Below are positions 35,673 to 44,009 of a stretch of 45,207 nucleotides of DNA, piece after piece. Source of the stretch: Leifsonia sp. 71-9 (GTDB lineage: Bacteria; Actinomycetota; Actinomycetes; Actinomycetales; Microbacteriaceae). The stretch covers positions 1-45,207 of the forward strand of contig NZ_MKVJ01000001.1 in NCBI RefSeq assembly GCF_001898805.1, written 5' to 3'. Position 1 is the first letter of the stretch; each line of letters starts with the position of its first letter. The notes below the pieces were generated by a model that was not told the DNA's origin, did no database searches, and saw only the letters and a list, made by a program, of their open reading frames with translations. Made by a program: the position numbers and the translations under genes.

Positions 35673-37840
35673 CCGACGGTACGCGTCGCGGGCTGCTCGT
35701 CGGGCTCGGCGCGGTGGCGCTGGGCGGCGCCGGGATGCTGTCGCAGGCGCCCGCCGAGCCCGCGGCCGCGACGTCGACCGCCTCCGCCGGCGGCGCGGCA
35801 TCGCCGAAGGTCGTCCGCACCGTCGCAGACCTCGGCCGGGAGAAGGCGCAGACCGGCCAGCTCGCGATCGCGTCCGGCTACCGCGCACCCGGTGACGCCG
35901 GGACGCTGCTGTACGTCGGTGCGCAGCGCTCCGACGCGCGGCCGAACGGCGGCACGATCGTCGCCGGCCGCAACGGGAGCGTGTGGCGGCTGCTGCACGA
36001 CGGCACGGTCGACTTCCGCGTCTTCGGAGTGCTCGGCGCGGACACCCCCGCCGACGACGCGCTCGACGCGCTGCTCGCCGACCCCGCCGTGCAGCGCATC
36101 GAGGCGCGCACCGACCTCCACTTCGTCCGGCGGCACACCTCCGGCCGCTCCGGGATCGAGCTCGACTTCGGCGGTCACCTCGTCACCACCGACGGCATCG
36201 AGCCGAACACCCACGACAACCCGTTCGGCGCCGTGCTGTACTTCACGGGGAAGCCGACCGGGGCGACCATCGAGTACGCGCTCCCGGAGGCGTGGGCCGA
36301 GCTGACCGACGCCGTGGCGGTGCCCGACGCGAACGCACTCCCGCTCGACTCGTGGTGGGCGCTCCAGTCCGACGAGGTCGCGGGAGGCGGGGCGGACGAG
36401 CGCGAGCTCCAGCGCTTCGTGCGCGTCACCCAGCGGATCGACGCGACGCACGTGCGGGTGGACTACCTCAACGGCTGGACGCTGGAGAAGGGGCGCCGGC
36501 TGCGCTGGCGCGGGGTGGCGCCGGTCGAGCGGGTGCGCATCCACGGCATGCGGTTCGTCGGCGCCGGCCCCTTCGACGGGCCGACCGACGGGTCGTTCCC
36601 CGATCCCCGCGAGCTCACCGGGTCGCATCCCGTCGCGTTCGAGTACGCCGTCCACTGCGACGTCGCCGACATCCACGCGTCGCAGACCTGGTGGCCCGTG
36701 ATCATGCGCCGGTGGAACAGCCATTTCGTCACCGAGCGCTGCTCGCTCGAGAACCCGCCGACGGTCTTCTACGGCGGCGCGGGCTACCTCACCCAGCAGA
36801 TCTACTGCCTGTACGGCACCGTGCGCGACTGCCGCAGCTCCAACGCGCGCCACCTCAACGACCTGACGGCGAGCGCCTACTGCCTGGTCGAGAACTGCCA
36901 CGGAGACGGGGACGACCAGGGCGGCAACCCGTTCACGACCCACGGCCAGTACGAGCACGACCTCACCTTCGTCGGCAACTCGGGGCTGATGGACATCGCC
37001 AACTCCGGCGCGCAGTGGGGGACGAGCGCCAAGCGGATCACGGTGCGCGACCACACCTGCTCGTGGTTCGTGGCGAGCACGAAGATCACCGACCTGACCC
37101 TGGAGAACGTGCGCGTGCTCCCGCGCAGCACTTTCGACCCGCAGGCGACGCTGACGATCAACGCCGACGGGGCCCAGCTGCGGGGCTGCACGGCCGGGCT
37201 CTTCGCGGTCGGGCAGCGCAGCTCCCGGTCGAACCGGCCGACCCTGATCGAGGGATGCACGTTCTCGCTGCCGAAGGGGCAGGTGCTCGTGCAGACCCCG
37301 GTGACGGCGCCGGTCACGTTCTCGGGCTGCCGCATCGACGGCGTCGACGGCACCGTGGCACGCGGAGCCGGAGCCCTCCGGTTCGTCGACTGCGCGCTGA
37401 GCGGTCCGGCCGCTGGCGACCCGTTCCAGGTCGCCAGCGCCGAGCTGACCGTGCAGGGCGGGAGTGTGGACGGCGTCGCCCTCGTCGCGACGGCCGCGCG
37501 CGACCAGCGGGTGACCATCGCGGGCACCCGGTTCTCGACCACCCGCACGTCCGCGCCGACCATCGCCCGCGGCGACGGCACCGGCACGGTCTCCTGGCGG
37601 ATCGACGGGATCGCGTCCGACGCGCCCGCCGGGACGCCGCACCTCGCGATCGAGCGCGGGACGAACCACCTCCGCCTCACGGGCGCCGAGCTCACCGGCG
37701 GCGCCCTGAGACTCCCGGCGGCGGGGTTCGGCTCCGGCTCGACCCTGCTCTACGACGGCGCCACCGAGCGCCGCGTCGAGCGGACCCTACCCGAACCGAC
37801 GAACCGCATCCTCGTCGGCGACGTCGTCGTCGCCGACTGA
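35669..37840 (+). CDS. Tat-exported right-handed beta-helix protein, copy A
   Basis: This is a 723-residue protein with a twin-arginine signal (TRRGLLVGLGAVALGGAGML, probable cleavage near residues 30-40) and an extended repetitive body. The first part (about 45-160) resembles tailspike/pectate-lyase-type caps (GGTIVAGRNGSVWRLLHDGTVDFRVFG). The central block (about 368-450) holds YGGAGYLTQQIYCLYG, NARHLNDLTASAY, VENCHGDGDDQ and THGQYEHDLTF. The rest is short strand-turn repeats such as LTLENVRVLP and LRGCTAGLF. Polysaccharide lyase or hydrolase activity is likely by fold, but no family catalytic motif is recognised. Copy B follows 18 bp later. Translation is coupled to the ceramidase-like gene. 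Confidence 0.78.
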   Translation: MTDGTRRGLLVGLGAVALGGAGMLSQAPAEPAAATSTASAGGAASPKVVRTVADLGREKAQTGQLAIASGYRAPGDAGTLLYVGAQRSDARPNGGTIVAGRNGSVWRLLHDGTVDFRVFGVLGADTPADDALDALLADPAVQRIEARTDLHFVRRHTSGRSGIELDFGGHLVTTDGIEPNTHDNPFGAVLYFTGKPTGATIEYALPEAWAELTDAVAVPDANALPLDSWWALQSDEVAGGGADERELQRFVRVTQRIDATHVRVDYLNGWTLEKGRRLRWRGVAPVERVRIHGMRFVGAGPFDGPTDGSFPDPRELTGSHPVAFEYAVHCDVADIHASQTWWPVIMRRWNSHFVTERCSLENPPTVFYGGAGYLTQQIYCLYGTVRDCRSSNARHLNDLTASAYCLVENCHGDGDDQGGNPFTTHGQYEHDLTFVGNSGLMDIANSGAQWGTSAKRITVRDHTCSWFVASTKITDLTLENVRVLPRSTFDPQATLTINADGAQLRGCTAGLFAVGQRSSRSNRPTLIEGCTFSLPKGQVLVQTPVTAPVTFSGCRIDGVDGTVARGAGALRFVDCALSGPAAGDPFQVASAELTVQGGSVDGVALVATAARDQRVTIAGTRFSTTRTSAPTIARGDGTGTVSWRIDGIASDAPAGTPHLAIERGTNHLRLTGAELTGGALRLPAAGFGSGSTLLYDGATERRVERTLPEPTNRILVGDVVVAD

Positions 37841-37858
37841 CCGAAAGGACCCTGCTCC

Positions 37859-40063
37859 ATGACCAGCTCCTCGGTTCCACCCACCGGCACCCGCCGCGGC
37901 CGTCGCTCCGACGCGGCTCCCGTTCCGGACGCGCCCCGCTCCGGCACCCGCCGCGGCCTCCTCGTCGGCCTGGGGGCCGCCGCCATCGGAGGCGTCACCG
38001 CGGTCGGCGGCCTGGGCCCGGCCGACGCCGCCACGGCCGCTGCCGTGCCCGCGACCGCCGCGGCCTCCGGCTCGCTCCGCCAGGTGCGCCTCGTGGCGGA
38101 CCTCGCGAAGGTCAAGGCCAAGGACGGCGAGATCGCCATCGCCTCCGGCTACCACCAGCCCGGCGACGTCGGCGGCCTGATCTACCGGGGCGCGTCCGGC
38201 CAGGGCTCGACGCCCAACGGCGGGACCGTGCTGGCCGGCAAGAACGGCACCGTGTGGATGCTCGTGCACCAGGGCACCGTCGAGTTCCGCCAATTCGGGA
38301 TCATGGGTCCGGACTCTCCGGCCGACGCTGCGCTGGAGGCCATGGTCGCCGACACCTCCATCGCCCGCATCGAGGGGCACACCGACCTCAACTTCGTGAA
38401 GCGCCACAAGCTGGTCCGCTCGCACCTCGAGCTCGACTTCGGCGGCCACCTCATGACGACGGAGGGCATCGAGAACGCCGGCACCGACGACCCGTTCGCC
38501 GCCGTGATGTTCTTCCAAGGCGTCCTCTCGTCCGAGACGCAGACCGCGACGCTGTCGGCGGCCATCCCGGACCTCGGCGACATCTTCGAGGTGGCGGACT
38601 CCTCCTGGTTCGCGGTCGACTCCTGGTACACGGCCGAGGTGAACGCGCTCAGCGGTCGCTGGGAGCGGGAGCTGCAGAAGCTCGTGCAGGTGACGCAGAT
38701 CGTCGACGGCACGCACATCCGCGTCGACTACAAGAACGGCTGGCCGCTGGCGAAGGGCCGCACGATCACCTGGACGCGCGTGAAGCCCGTCGAGGGCATC
38801 CGCATCGCCAACCTCGTGTTCCGCGGCAAGGGCACCGACCAGTACACCGGGTCGCACCCGATCGCGTTCGAGTTCGCGGTGCGCTGCGACGTGGAGAACA
38901 TCGTCGGCTCGCTGACCTTCTGGCCGCTGATCATGCGGCGCTGGAACACCTTCTACTCCACGATCGGCTGCACGCTCTCGAACCCGACGTCCGTCACCTA
39001 CGGCGGCGCGGGCTACCTGACGCAGCAGATCTACTGCCTCTACGGCTACGTGGCCAACTGCCACACCTCCAACGCCCGGCACCTCAACGACTTCACCGCG
39101 AGCGCGTACTCGATGGTCGAGAACTGCCACGGCGACGGGGACGACGAGGGCCCGTTCGTGACGCACGGGCAGTACGAGCACGACCTCACCTACACCGGCA
39201 ACTCGGGCCTGATGACGTTCGCCAACTCCGGTGCGGCGTGGGGCTCGGCGGCCAAGCGCATCACCGTGCGCAAGCACATCTGCTCGTGGTTCGTCGCGCG
39301 GGTGCGGATCACCGACCTGACGCTCGAGGACGTGCGCGTCATCGGCAAGCCCAGCCTGGCCGGGTCCGGGATGCTGTGGATCAACGCCGACGGCGCTCAG
39401 CTTCGCGGCTGCACCGCCGACAGCACCCTGGTGATCACCCAGTCGTCGACGGCCTCCACTCGCCCGACCGTCATCCGCGACTCCTGGTTCGGCTTCGCCG
39501 CGCCGGGCACCCTCACCGACGCGAGCGTGAAGGTGCCCGTGACCTTCGAGAACACGACGCTCGACAACGTCGGCGGCATGAAGATCCTGGGCGCGGGCGA
39601 GGTCACGTTCCGCGGGTCGACGCTCACGGCGAAGGCCGGGTCGGACGCGGTGCAGACGGCCTCGGCGCGCACCCGCCTCACCGGCACGAGGCTCGACGAC
39701 GTCTCGCTGCAGGCGGCCGGGACCGCGGAGCAGACCATCGAGGTGACGGCGGGCAGCGTCGTCACCGGCGCGGGCGGAACGGCCATCGGGCGCGCCGGAG
39801 ACAAGCCCCTCACCCTCCTGCTGGCCGACAGCTCGTTCGCCCGCTCGGAGGCCGGAGGCAAGCACATCTCGCTCACCGGCGGCACGAACCACTACCGCGC
39901 CACCGGCTGCCGCTTCGAGGGCGGCGCGCTCGAGCTCACGTCCGGCGGGTTCGGCGGGTCGTCGACCCTGCTGCACACCGTCAACGTGGAAAGCTCGGTG
40001 ACGCGCAGCGGATTCCCTGCGGACTCCGCGCGCGTCGTGACCGCCGGCAACCTCACCGTCTGA
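37859..40063 (+). CDS. Tat-exported right-handed beta-helix protein, copy B
   Basis: This is a 734-residue paralogue of the preceding gene over its full length. It has the same order of blocks: GGTVLAGKNGTVWMLVHQGTVEFRQFG, YGGAGYLTQQIYCLYG (about residue 381), NARHLNDFTASAY, VENCHGDGDDE, THGQYEHDLTY. The N-terminus is extended and contains GTRRG twice, the second one opening the Tat signal TRRGLLVGLGAAAIGG. Central blocks are nearly identical between copies while the C-terminal third differs, suggesting shared catalysis with different surface specificity. AAAGGA precedes the ATG. It is followed 48 bp later by an SDR gene. Confidence 0.78.
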   Translation: MTSSSVPPTGTRRGRRSDAAPVPDAPRSGTRRGLLVGLGAAAIGGVTAVGGLGPADAATAAAVPATAAASGSLRQVRLVADLAKVKAKDGEIAIASGYHQPGDVGGLIYRGASGQGSTPNGGTVLAGKNGTVWMLVHQGTVEFRQFGIMGPDSPADAALEAMVADTSIARIEGHTDLNFVKRHKLVRSHLELDFGGHLMTTEGIENAGTDDPFAAVMFFQGVLSSETQTATLSAAIPDLGDIFEVADSSWFAVDSWYTAEVNALSGRWERELQKLVQVTQIVDGTHIRVDYKNGWPLAKGRTITWTRVKPVEGIRIANLVFRGKGTDQYTGSHPIAFEFAVRCDVENIVGSLTFWPLIMRRWNTFYSTIGCTLSNPTSVTYGGAGYLTQQIYCLYGYVANCHTSNARHLNDFTASAYSMVENCHGDGDDEGPFVTHGQYEHDLTYTGNSGLMTFANSGAAWGSAAKRITVRKHICSWFVARVRITDLTLEDVRVIGKPSLAGSGMLWINADGAQLRGCTADSTLVITQSSTASTRPTVIRDSWFGFAAPGTLTDASVKVPVTFENTTLDNVGGMKILGAGEVTFRGSTLTAKAGSDAVQTASARTRLTGTRLDDVSLQAAGTAEQTIEVTAGSVVTGAGGTAIGRAGDKPLTLLLADSSFARSEAGGKHISLTGGTNHYRATGCRFEGGALELTSGGFGGSSTLLHTVNVESSVTRSGFPADSARVVTAGNLTV

Positions 40064-40110
40064 ATCACCGCCTGAACCGCCGCACCACGGCACCACTGGA
40101 AGGAACCCCC

Positions 40111-40902
40111 ATGCCCGCATCCGCATCCGAATCCGCCGCCGCTCCCGGCGCGCCCGTCGCCCTCGTCACCGGGGGCGCGGCCGGCATCGGCTGGGAGATC
40201 GGCAAGCGACTGGTGGCCGACGGCTACCGCGTCGTCGCCGCCGACCTCGTGCCGGGGCTGACCGCGACCGAATCGGAGGCCGGCATCGTGCACCGTCGGC
40301 TCGACGTCACGGACCCGGCGGACGTCGAGGCCGTGTTCGGCGGCGTCGTCGCCGAGTTCGGGAGGCTGGATGCGGTCGTCAACAACGCCGGCATCCAGCG
40401 CCACCGCGCGATCGAGGACCTCGCGTGGGACGAGTGGAAGGCCGTCGTCGACGTCAACCTGCACGGCGTCTTCCTCTGCCTCCAGGTCGCCGGCCGGCAC
40501 ATGCTGGCGGCCGGCGGCGGCCGGATCGTCAACATCTCGTCGATCTCGTCCCGCGGCTCGGCGGGCCGGGCGCCGTACGCCTCGACCAAGGCGGCGGTGA
40601 TCGGACTGACCGCGACGGCGGGCGCGGAGTGGGCGGCGCGGGGCGTGCGCGTCAACGCGGTCGCGCCGGGGTACGTCGACACGGGCGTCTTCCGGCAGGG
40701 CGTCGCGGCCGGGACGCTGAGCGAGGAGACCATCCTGGCCCGCATCCCGGCCGGGCGGCTCGCGCAGGCGGCCGAGATCGCCGCGACGGTGTCGTTCCTC
40801 CTCTCCGACCAGGCGAGCTACTTCGCCGGGCAGACCCTCTACGCCGACGGCGGCTTCATGGTCGACTACGGCGTTCCGCTCGCGTCGGTCCCGAAGCCGT
40901 GA
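40111..40902 (+). CDS. SDR-family sugar/sugar-acid dehydrogenase
   Basis: This is a classical SDR of 263 residues with TGGAAGIGWEIGKRL (cofactor), NNAGIQRH, NISSISS and YASTKAAV (catalytic Ser, Tyr, Lys) and the C-terminal GQTLYADGGFMVDYG typical of glucose- or deoxygluconate-dehydrogenase-like members. A short disordered Ala/Ser-rich N-terminus precedes the fold. It precedes and overlaps (GTGA) the enolase-superfamily dehydratase, so it most likely oxidises the sugar or its acid in the same route. AAGGAA precedes the ATG. Confidence 0.88.
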   Translation: MPASASESAAAPGAPVALVTGGAAGIGWEIGKRLVADGYRVVAADLVPGLTATESEAGIVHRRLDVTDPADVEAVFGGVVAEFGRLDAVVNNAGIQRHRAIEDLAWDEWKAVVDVNLHGVFLCLQVAGRHMLAAGGGRIVNISSISSRGSAGRAPYASTKAAVIGLTATAGAEWAARGVRVNAVAPGYVDTGVFRQGVAAGTLSEETILARIPAGRLAQAAEIAATVSFLLSDQASYFAGQTLYADGGFMVDYGVPLASVPKP

Positions 40903-41981
40903 CGCGGGAGCTGCGCACCGCGACGACCGCGCTGCCCCTGCCCGCCCCGCTCCAGCTCGGTGCGATGACGGTCACGCGGCGGGAGTTCGCTGCGGTCCAG
41001 GTCGAGCAGGACGGCGAGACCGGCATCGCCTACGGGCTCACCCGCGAGGCGCCGATGGCGGAGATTGTCGAGCGACTGATCGCCCCGCACGTGCTCGCGG
41101 GCGACCTCGATCCGGAGGCGCTCTGGGAGCGGGCGTTCCGCGGCAGCGCGATCGTCGGCCGGGTCGGTCTGGTCCGGCGCGCGCTGGGGCTCGTGGATGT
41201 CGCGCTGTGGGATCTGCACGCGCGGCTCCTCGGCGAACCGGTGTGGAGCCTCCTGGGCTCCGGTGACGCGCCGCGGCCGACCATGCTCGTCGCGGCCTAT
41301 CCGACGCCCGGCCGCACCGTCGAGAGCCTCGTCGAGGAGGTCGTCGGGCAGGCGCGGGACGGCTGGCCGCAGGTCAAGATCTCCCGCTCGCCCGACCGCG
41401 CCCTCATGCGCGACCTGCTCGCCGAGCTCGACCGCGAGCTGCCGGCCGGCTGCGGGCTCGTCGTCGACGTCGGCTTCGGCTGGGGTGACGCCGACGAGGC
41501 GCTGGACGAGCTCGCCGACTGGGGGAGTCCGCGGCTCGCCTGGCTGGAGGATCCCTTGCTCCCGGAGGACGTCGCCGGCTGCGCGCGCATCCGCCGGGAG
41601 ACCGGACTGACGGTCGCGGTCGGCGACGAGGTCACCGACCCGACCGTCCTGCAGGCTCTCGCCGAGGGCGGAGGCATCGACGTGGCGCGACTCGATGTCG
41701 TCGCCCTCGGCGGGATCACCCCGTCGCGGGCGTTCCTCGCCTGGGCGGCCGACCGCGGCCTCCCCGTCTCGTGCCACATCGGCCCGGAGATCAGCGTGCA
41801 CCTGCCCGGCGTGCAGGTCGAGACGTTCGCGCGCGGACCGCGGCCGAACCCGTACGACCCGTCGCCCGTGCTCGTCACGGGAGGCCCGTCGTTCTCCGGC
41901 GGATTCGCGACCCCGCCGGCCGGGTCCGGGCTGGGCTTCGGCTTCGCGCCCGGTACGTTCGATTTCGGGAGGTCGTCATGA
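40899..41981 (+). CDS. Enolase-superfamily sugar-acid dehydratase (mandelate racemase type)
   Basis: This is a 360-residue Mg2+ enzyme with the capping domain and modified TIM barrel of the enolase superfamily. Metal ligands are D190 (VVDVGFGW), E217 (WLEDPLL) and D243 or E244 (VGDEV). The His-Asp dyad is D266 (RLDVVALGG) with H293 (VSCHIGPE). On strand 2 the usual KxK reads K160-I-S162, leaving one lysine. One-base sites with the His-Asp dyad are found in acid-sugar dehydratases such as L-rhamnonate dehydratase. The likely reaction is dehydration of an aldonate to a 2-keto-3-deoxy acid. It overlaps both neighbours (GTGA, ATGA). Confidence 0.87.
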   Translation: MTRELRTATTALPLPAPLQLGAMTVTRREFAAVQVEQDGETGIAYGLTREAPMAEIVERLIAPHVLAGDLDPEALWERAFRGSAIVGRVGLVRRALGLVDVALWDLHARLLGEPVWSLLGSGDAPRPTMLVAAYPTPGRTVESLVEEVVGQARDGWPQVKISRSPDRALMRDLLAELDRELPAGCGLVVDVGFGWGDADEALDELADWGSPRLAWLEDPLLPEDVAGCARIRRETGLTVAVGDEVTDPTVLQALAEGGGIDVARLDVVALGGITPSRAFLAWAADRGLPVSCHIGPEISVHLPGVQVETFARGPRPNPYDPSPVLVTGGPSFSGGFATPPAGSGLGFGFAPGTFDFGRSS

Positions 41982-42781
41982 GCAGCAGTGCCGCGCAGCA
42001 GCGCAGCGTCGTCGTCACCGGGAGCGGCAAGGGCATCGGCCGCGGGATCGCCGAGCGGCTCACCGCCGACGGCTGGATCGTCGTCGGCGTCGAGCGCTCC
42101 GCCTCCGACACCGTCGAGGCGGGGATCTGCGCGGCGGTCGTCCGCGGCGACTCCGTCGAGCGGGACATCCACACGCGGGCGGCCGACCGGGCGATGGAGC
42201 TCGCCCCGCTCGCCGGCTGGGTGAACAACGCCGGCATCACCGTCCGCACGCCGCTGCACGCCCTCGACGAGCGGGAGGTGCGGCGGGTGGTCGAGATCAA
42301 CGGCCTCGGCTACCTGTGGGGCTGCTCGGCCGCCGTGACGGCGTTCACCGGGCAGACGTCGGGAGGCGCGATCGTGAACGTGGGCTCCATCCACGGCCGC
42401 GCGAGCTTCGTCGACCACGCGGCGTACGAGTTCACCAAGGGCGGCATCGACGCGCTCACCCGCAGCGTCGCCGTGACCTACGGCCCGTTCGGCATCCGCG
42501 CGAACACGGTCGCGCCGGGCGGTGTGCGCACACCGCACCTCGACGCCCAGATCGCGAACGCCGCTGACCCCGAGGCGGAGGAGCGCGGGCTCGCCGAGGG
42601 TCCGCCGCTGCGCCGCATCGCCACGGTCGCCGAGGTCGCGTCGCTCACGGCGTACCTGCTCGGCGACGAGGCGTCCTACATCAGCGGCCAGTCCATCGCG
42701 GTGGACGGCGCCTGGACGGCCTCCTTCGGCCGCCCGGGAGCCGACGCCGCGCTGGCCGAGCGGTACGGGCTCGGCCGCTGA
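41978..42781 (+). CDS. SDR-family dehydrogenase, candidate 2-keto-3-deoxy-acid dehydrogenase
   Basis: This is a classical SDR of 267 residues with TGSGKGIGRGIAERL, NNAGITVRTPL, VNVGSIHG (catalytic Ser) and YEFTKGGIDALTRS (Tyr/Lys). The C-terminal GQSIAVDGAWTASFG completes the fold. It immediately follows the sugar-acid dehydratase (ATGA overlap). By analogy with fuconate and rhamnonate routes it is a candidate for oxidising a 2-keto-3-deoxy acid to the 2,4-diketo acid. That assignment rests on position, not on residues. It is the last gene of the plus-strand run and meets the minus-strand SnoaL gene 18 bp later. Confidence 0.86.
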   Translation: MSSSAAQQRSVVVTGSGKGIGRGIAERLTADGWIVVGVERSASDTVEAGICAAVVRGDSVERDIHTRAADRAMELAPLAGWVNNAGITVRTPLHALDEREVRRVVEINGLGYLWGCSAAVTAFTGQTSGGAIVNVGSIHGRASFVDHAAYEFTKGGIDALTRSVAVTYGPFGIRANTVAPGGVRTPHLDAQIANAADPEAEERGLAEGPPLRRIATVAEVASLTAYLLGDEASYISGQSIAVDGAWTASFGRPGADAALAERYGLGR

Positions 42782-42799
42782 CGCGGCCGGGCCCGACGC

Positions 42800-43135
42800 T
42801 CAGGCCTTGACCATCGACGCGCGCCGGATCAGGCCGTCGCGCACGTCGAAGGTCGCGATCGTCTCGGTCGCCACGCCGTCGCGCACCACGTACTCCTGCG
42901 CGACCACCCACCGCTCGCCGAAGAGCGCGTGCGTCGCGACGCTGCAGCTGAGCCCGGGGTACGAGAGGCGGTCGGCGTAGAAGGCGCGGATGGCGTCCCG
43001 CCCCGCCAGGGGAGCGTCTCCGACGCCGGTCACCACGGCATCCTCGGCATAGGTGGCGACGAAGGCGTCGAGGTCGTGGGCGTTGAACGCGTCGACCTGC
43101 TCGGTGACGACGCGGAGCGCATCCAGTGCGGTCAT
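42800..43135 (-). CDS. SnoaL-like/NTF2-fold small protein
   Basis: This is a 111-residue cone-shaped alpha+beta protein of the NTF2 superfamily. The N-terminal helix pair VTEQVDAFNAHDLDAFVATYAEDAVV, GRDAIRAFYADRL and the strand ERWVVAQEYVVRDG are characteristic. Members include SnoaL cyclases, ketosteroid isomerases and many of unknown function. A possible isomerase or dehydratase role in the pathway is inference. AGGAGG precedes the ATG. It is downstream of and co-directional with the SDR at 43182-43931, 46 bp away, and so belongs to the same GntR-controlled transcript. Confidence 0.8.
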   Translation of the reverse strand: MTALDALRVVTEQVDAFNAHDLDAFVATYAEDAVVTGVGDAPLAGRDAIRAFYADRLSYPGLSCSVATHALFGERWVVAQEYVVRDGVATETIATFDVRDGLIRRASMVKA

Positions 43136-43181
43136 GGGGATCCTCCTGAAGAGATCGAGTGGATGGGCGCGGACGACGATG

Positions 43182-43931
43182 TCAGTCGATCCGGACGCCG
43201 CCGTTGACGTCGTAGGTGGCGCCGGTGACGAACCCGGCGCGCTCCGAGGCCAGCGACGCGATCGTCCAGGCCACGTCGGCCGGCGTGCCGAACCGTCCGA
43301 GCGGGATGGAGGACTCGAGCGCGTCGTGCCCCTCCTGGGTCAGCTGGTCGGTGATCGCGCTCGTCACGGGGCCGGGCGTGACCGCGTTGACCCGGATGCC
43401 CTCGGCCGCCAGATGCCGGGCGAAGCTGCGGGTGAGGGCGAGCAGTGCGCCCTTGCTGGCGGCGTAGTGCATGCCCGTCTGGAGCGCGCCGACCTGGCCC
43501 GCGATCGACGACAGGTTGACCACGCTGCGGTCGCCGGATGCGGCGCGCAGCAGCGGCAGCATCCCGCGGGTGAGCAGGAAGGTGCCGCGCACGTTCGTCT
43601 CCATGACGGAGTCCCACTCGTCGAGCTCGATGTCGTCGTAGTGGCGGTAGGGGCACACGCCGCCGTTGTTGATCAGCACGTGCAGTTCGCCCCAGGCGTC
43701 GGCGACCTCGGCGACGAGGGCGGACACGGAGTCGGGGGAGCGGAGGTCGAGCCGGCTGACGCGGACCTCGGCGGCTCCCGCGGCGCGGCACTCCGCGGCG
43801 ACGCGCTCGGCGGCGGCACCGCCGGAGGTGAAGGTGAGCCAGACGGCGTGGCCCGCGGAGGCGAGTTCGACGGCGGTGGCGGATCCGATGCCGGAGCTGG
43901 CGCCGGTGATGAGGCTGCGTCGGAGAGTCAT
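43182..43931 (-). CDS. SDR-family oxidoreductase
   Basis: This is a 249-residue classical SDR with TGASSGIGSATAVEL, LNLSSIAGQ-type catalytic Ser (NLSSIAG), YAASKGALLAL (Tyr/Lys) and the C-terminal TGATYDVNGGVRID. The usual NNAG reads NNGG. The ATG at 43931 lies directly after a GCTATAGC-containing operator half (43935-43948), whose TATAGC is a plausible -10 box, implying a leaderless transcript under GntR control. It is divergent from the hydroxyacid dehydrogenase at 44010. Role in the pathway: a further sugar or polyol oxidation, substrate unknown. Confidence 0.87.
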   Translation of the reverse strand: MTLRRSLITGASSGIGSATAVELASAGHAVWLTFTSGGAAAERVAAECRAAGAAEVRVSRLDLRSPDSVSALVAEVADAWGELHVLINNGGVCPYRHYDDIELDEWDSVMETNVRGTFLLTRGMLPLLRAASGDRSVVNLSSIAGQVGALQTGMHYAASKGALLALTRSFARHLAAEGIRVNAVTPGPVTSAITDQLTQEGHDALESSIPLGRFGTPADVAWTIASLASERAGFVTGATYDVNGGVRID

Positions 43932-43934
43932 GGG

Positions 43935-44005
43935 AAAACGCTATAGCAAGAACGTGCCGGACGGCGAGCGGACTGGCCTGAAAACGCTAGATGCTATAGC
44001 GTTTT
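43935..44005 (+). promoter_or_regulatory. Predicted GntR operator 3: symmetrical divergent promoter
   Basis: AAAACGCTATAGCA (43935-43948) and its exact reverse complement (43992-44005) frame the divergent gap. The right copy extends to GCTAGATGCTATAGC (43986-44000), one mismatch from the motif at 24722, inside AAAACGCTA-N7-TAGCGTTTT. In each direction TGCTATAGC looks like an extended -10 box 7-9 nt before the start codon, so bound repressor would cover both promoters. Confidence 0.8.
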
Positions 44006-44009
44006 GGGC

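Noticed and set aside
35983-40902. A 1639-codon open frame running across both beta-helix genes into the SDR
   Set aside because: It is the +1 shadow of two GC-rich genes; the translation is Arg/His/Pro-rich low-complexity. Only its last part (from ATG 40111) is real.
43037-43946. Plus-strand frames opposite the SDR and SnoaL genes
   Set aside because: The minus-strand genes have full family motifs and ribosome or operator signals, so the plus frames are shadows.
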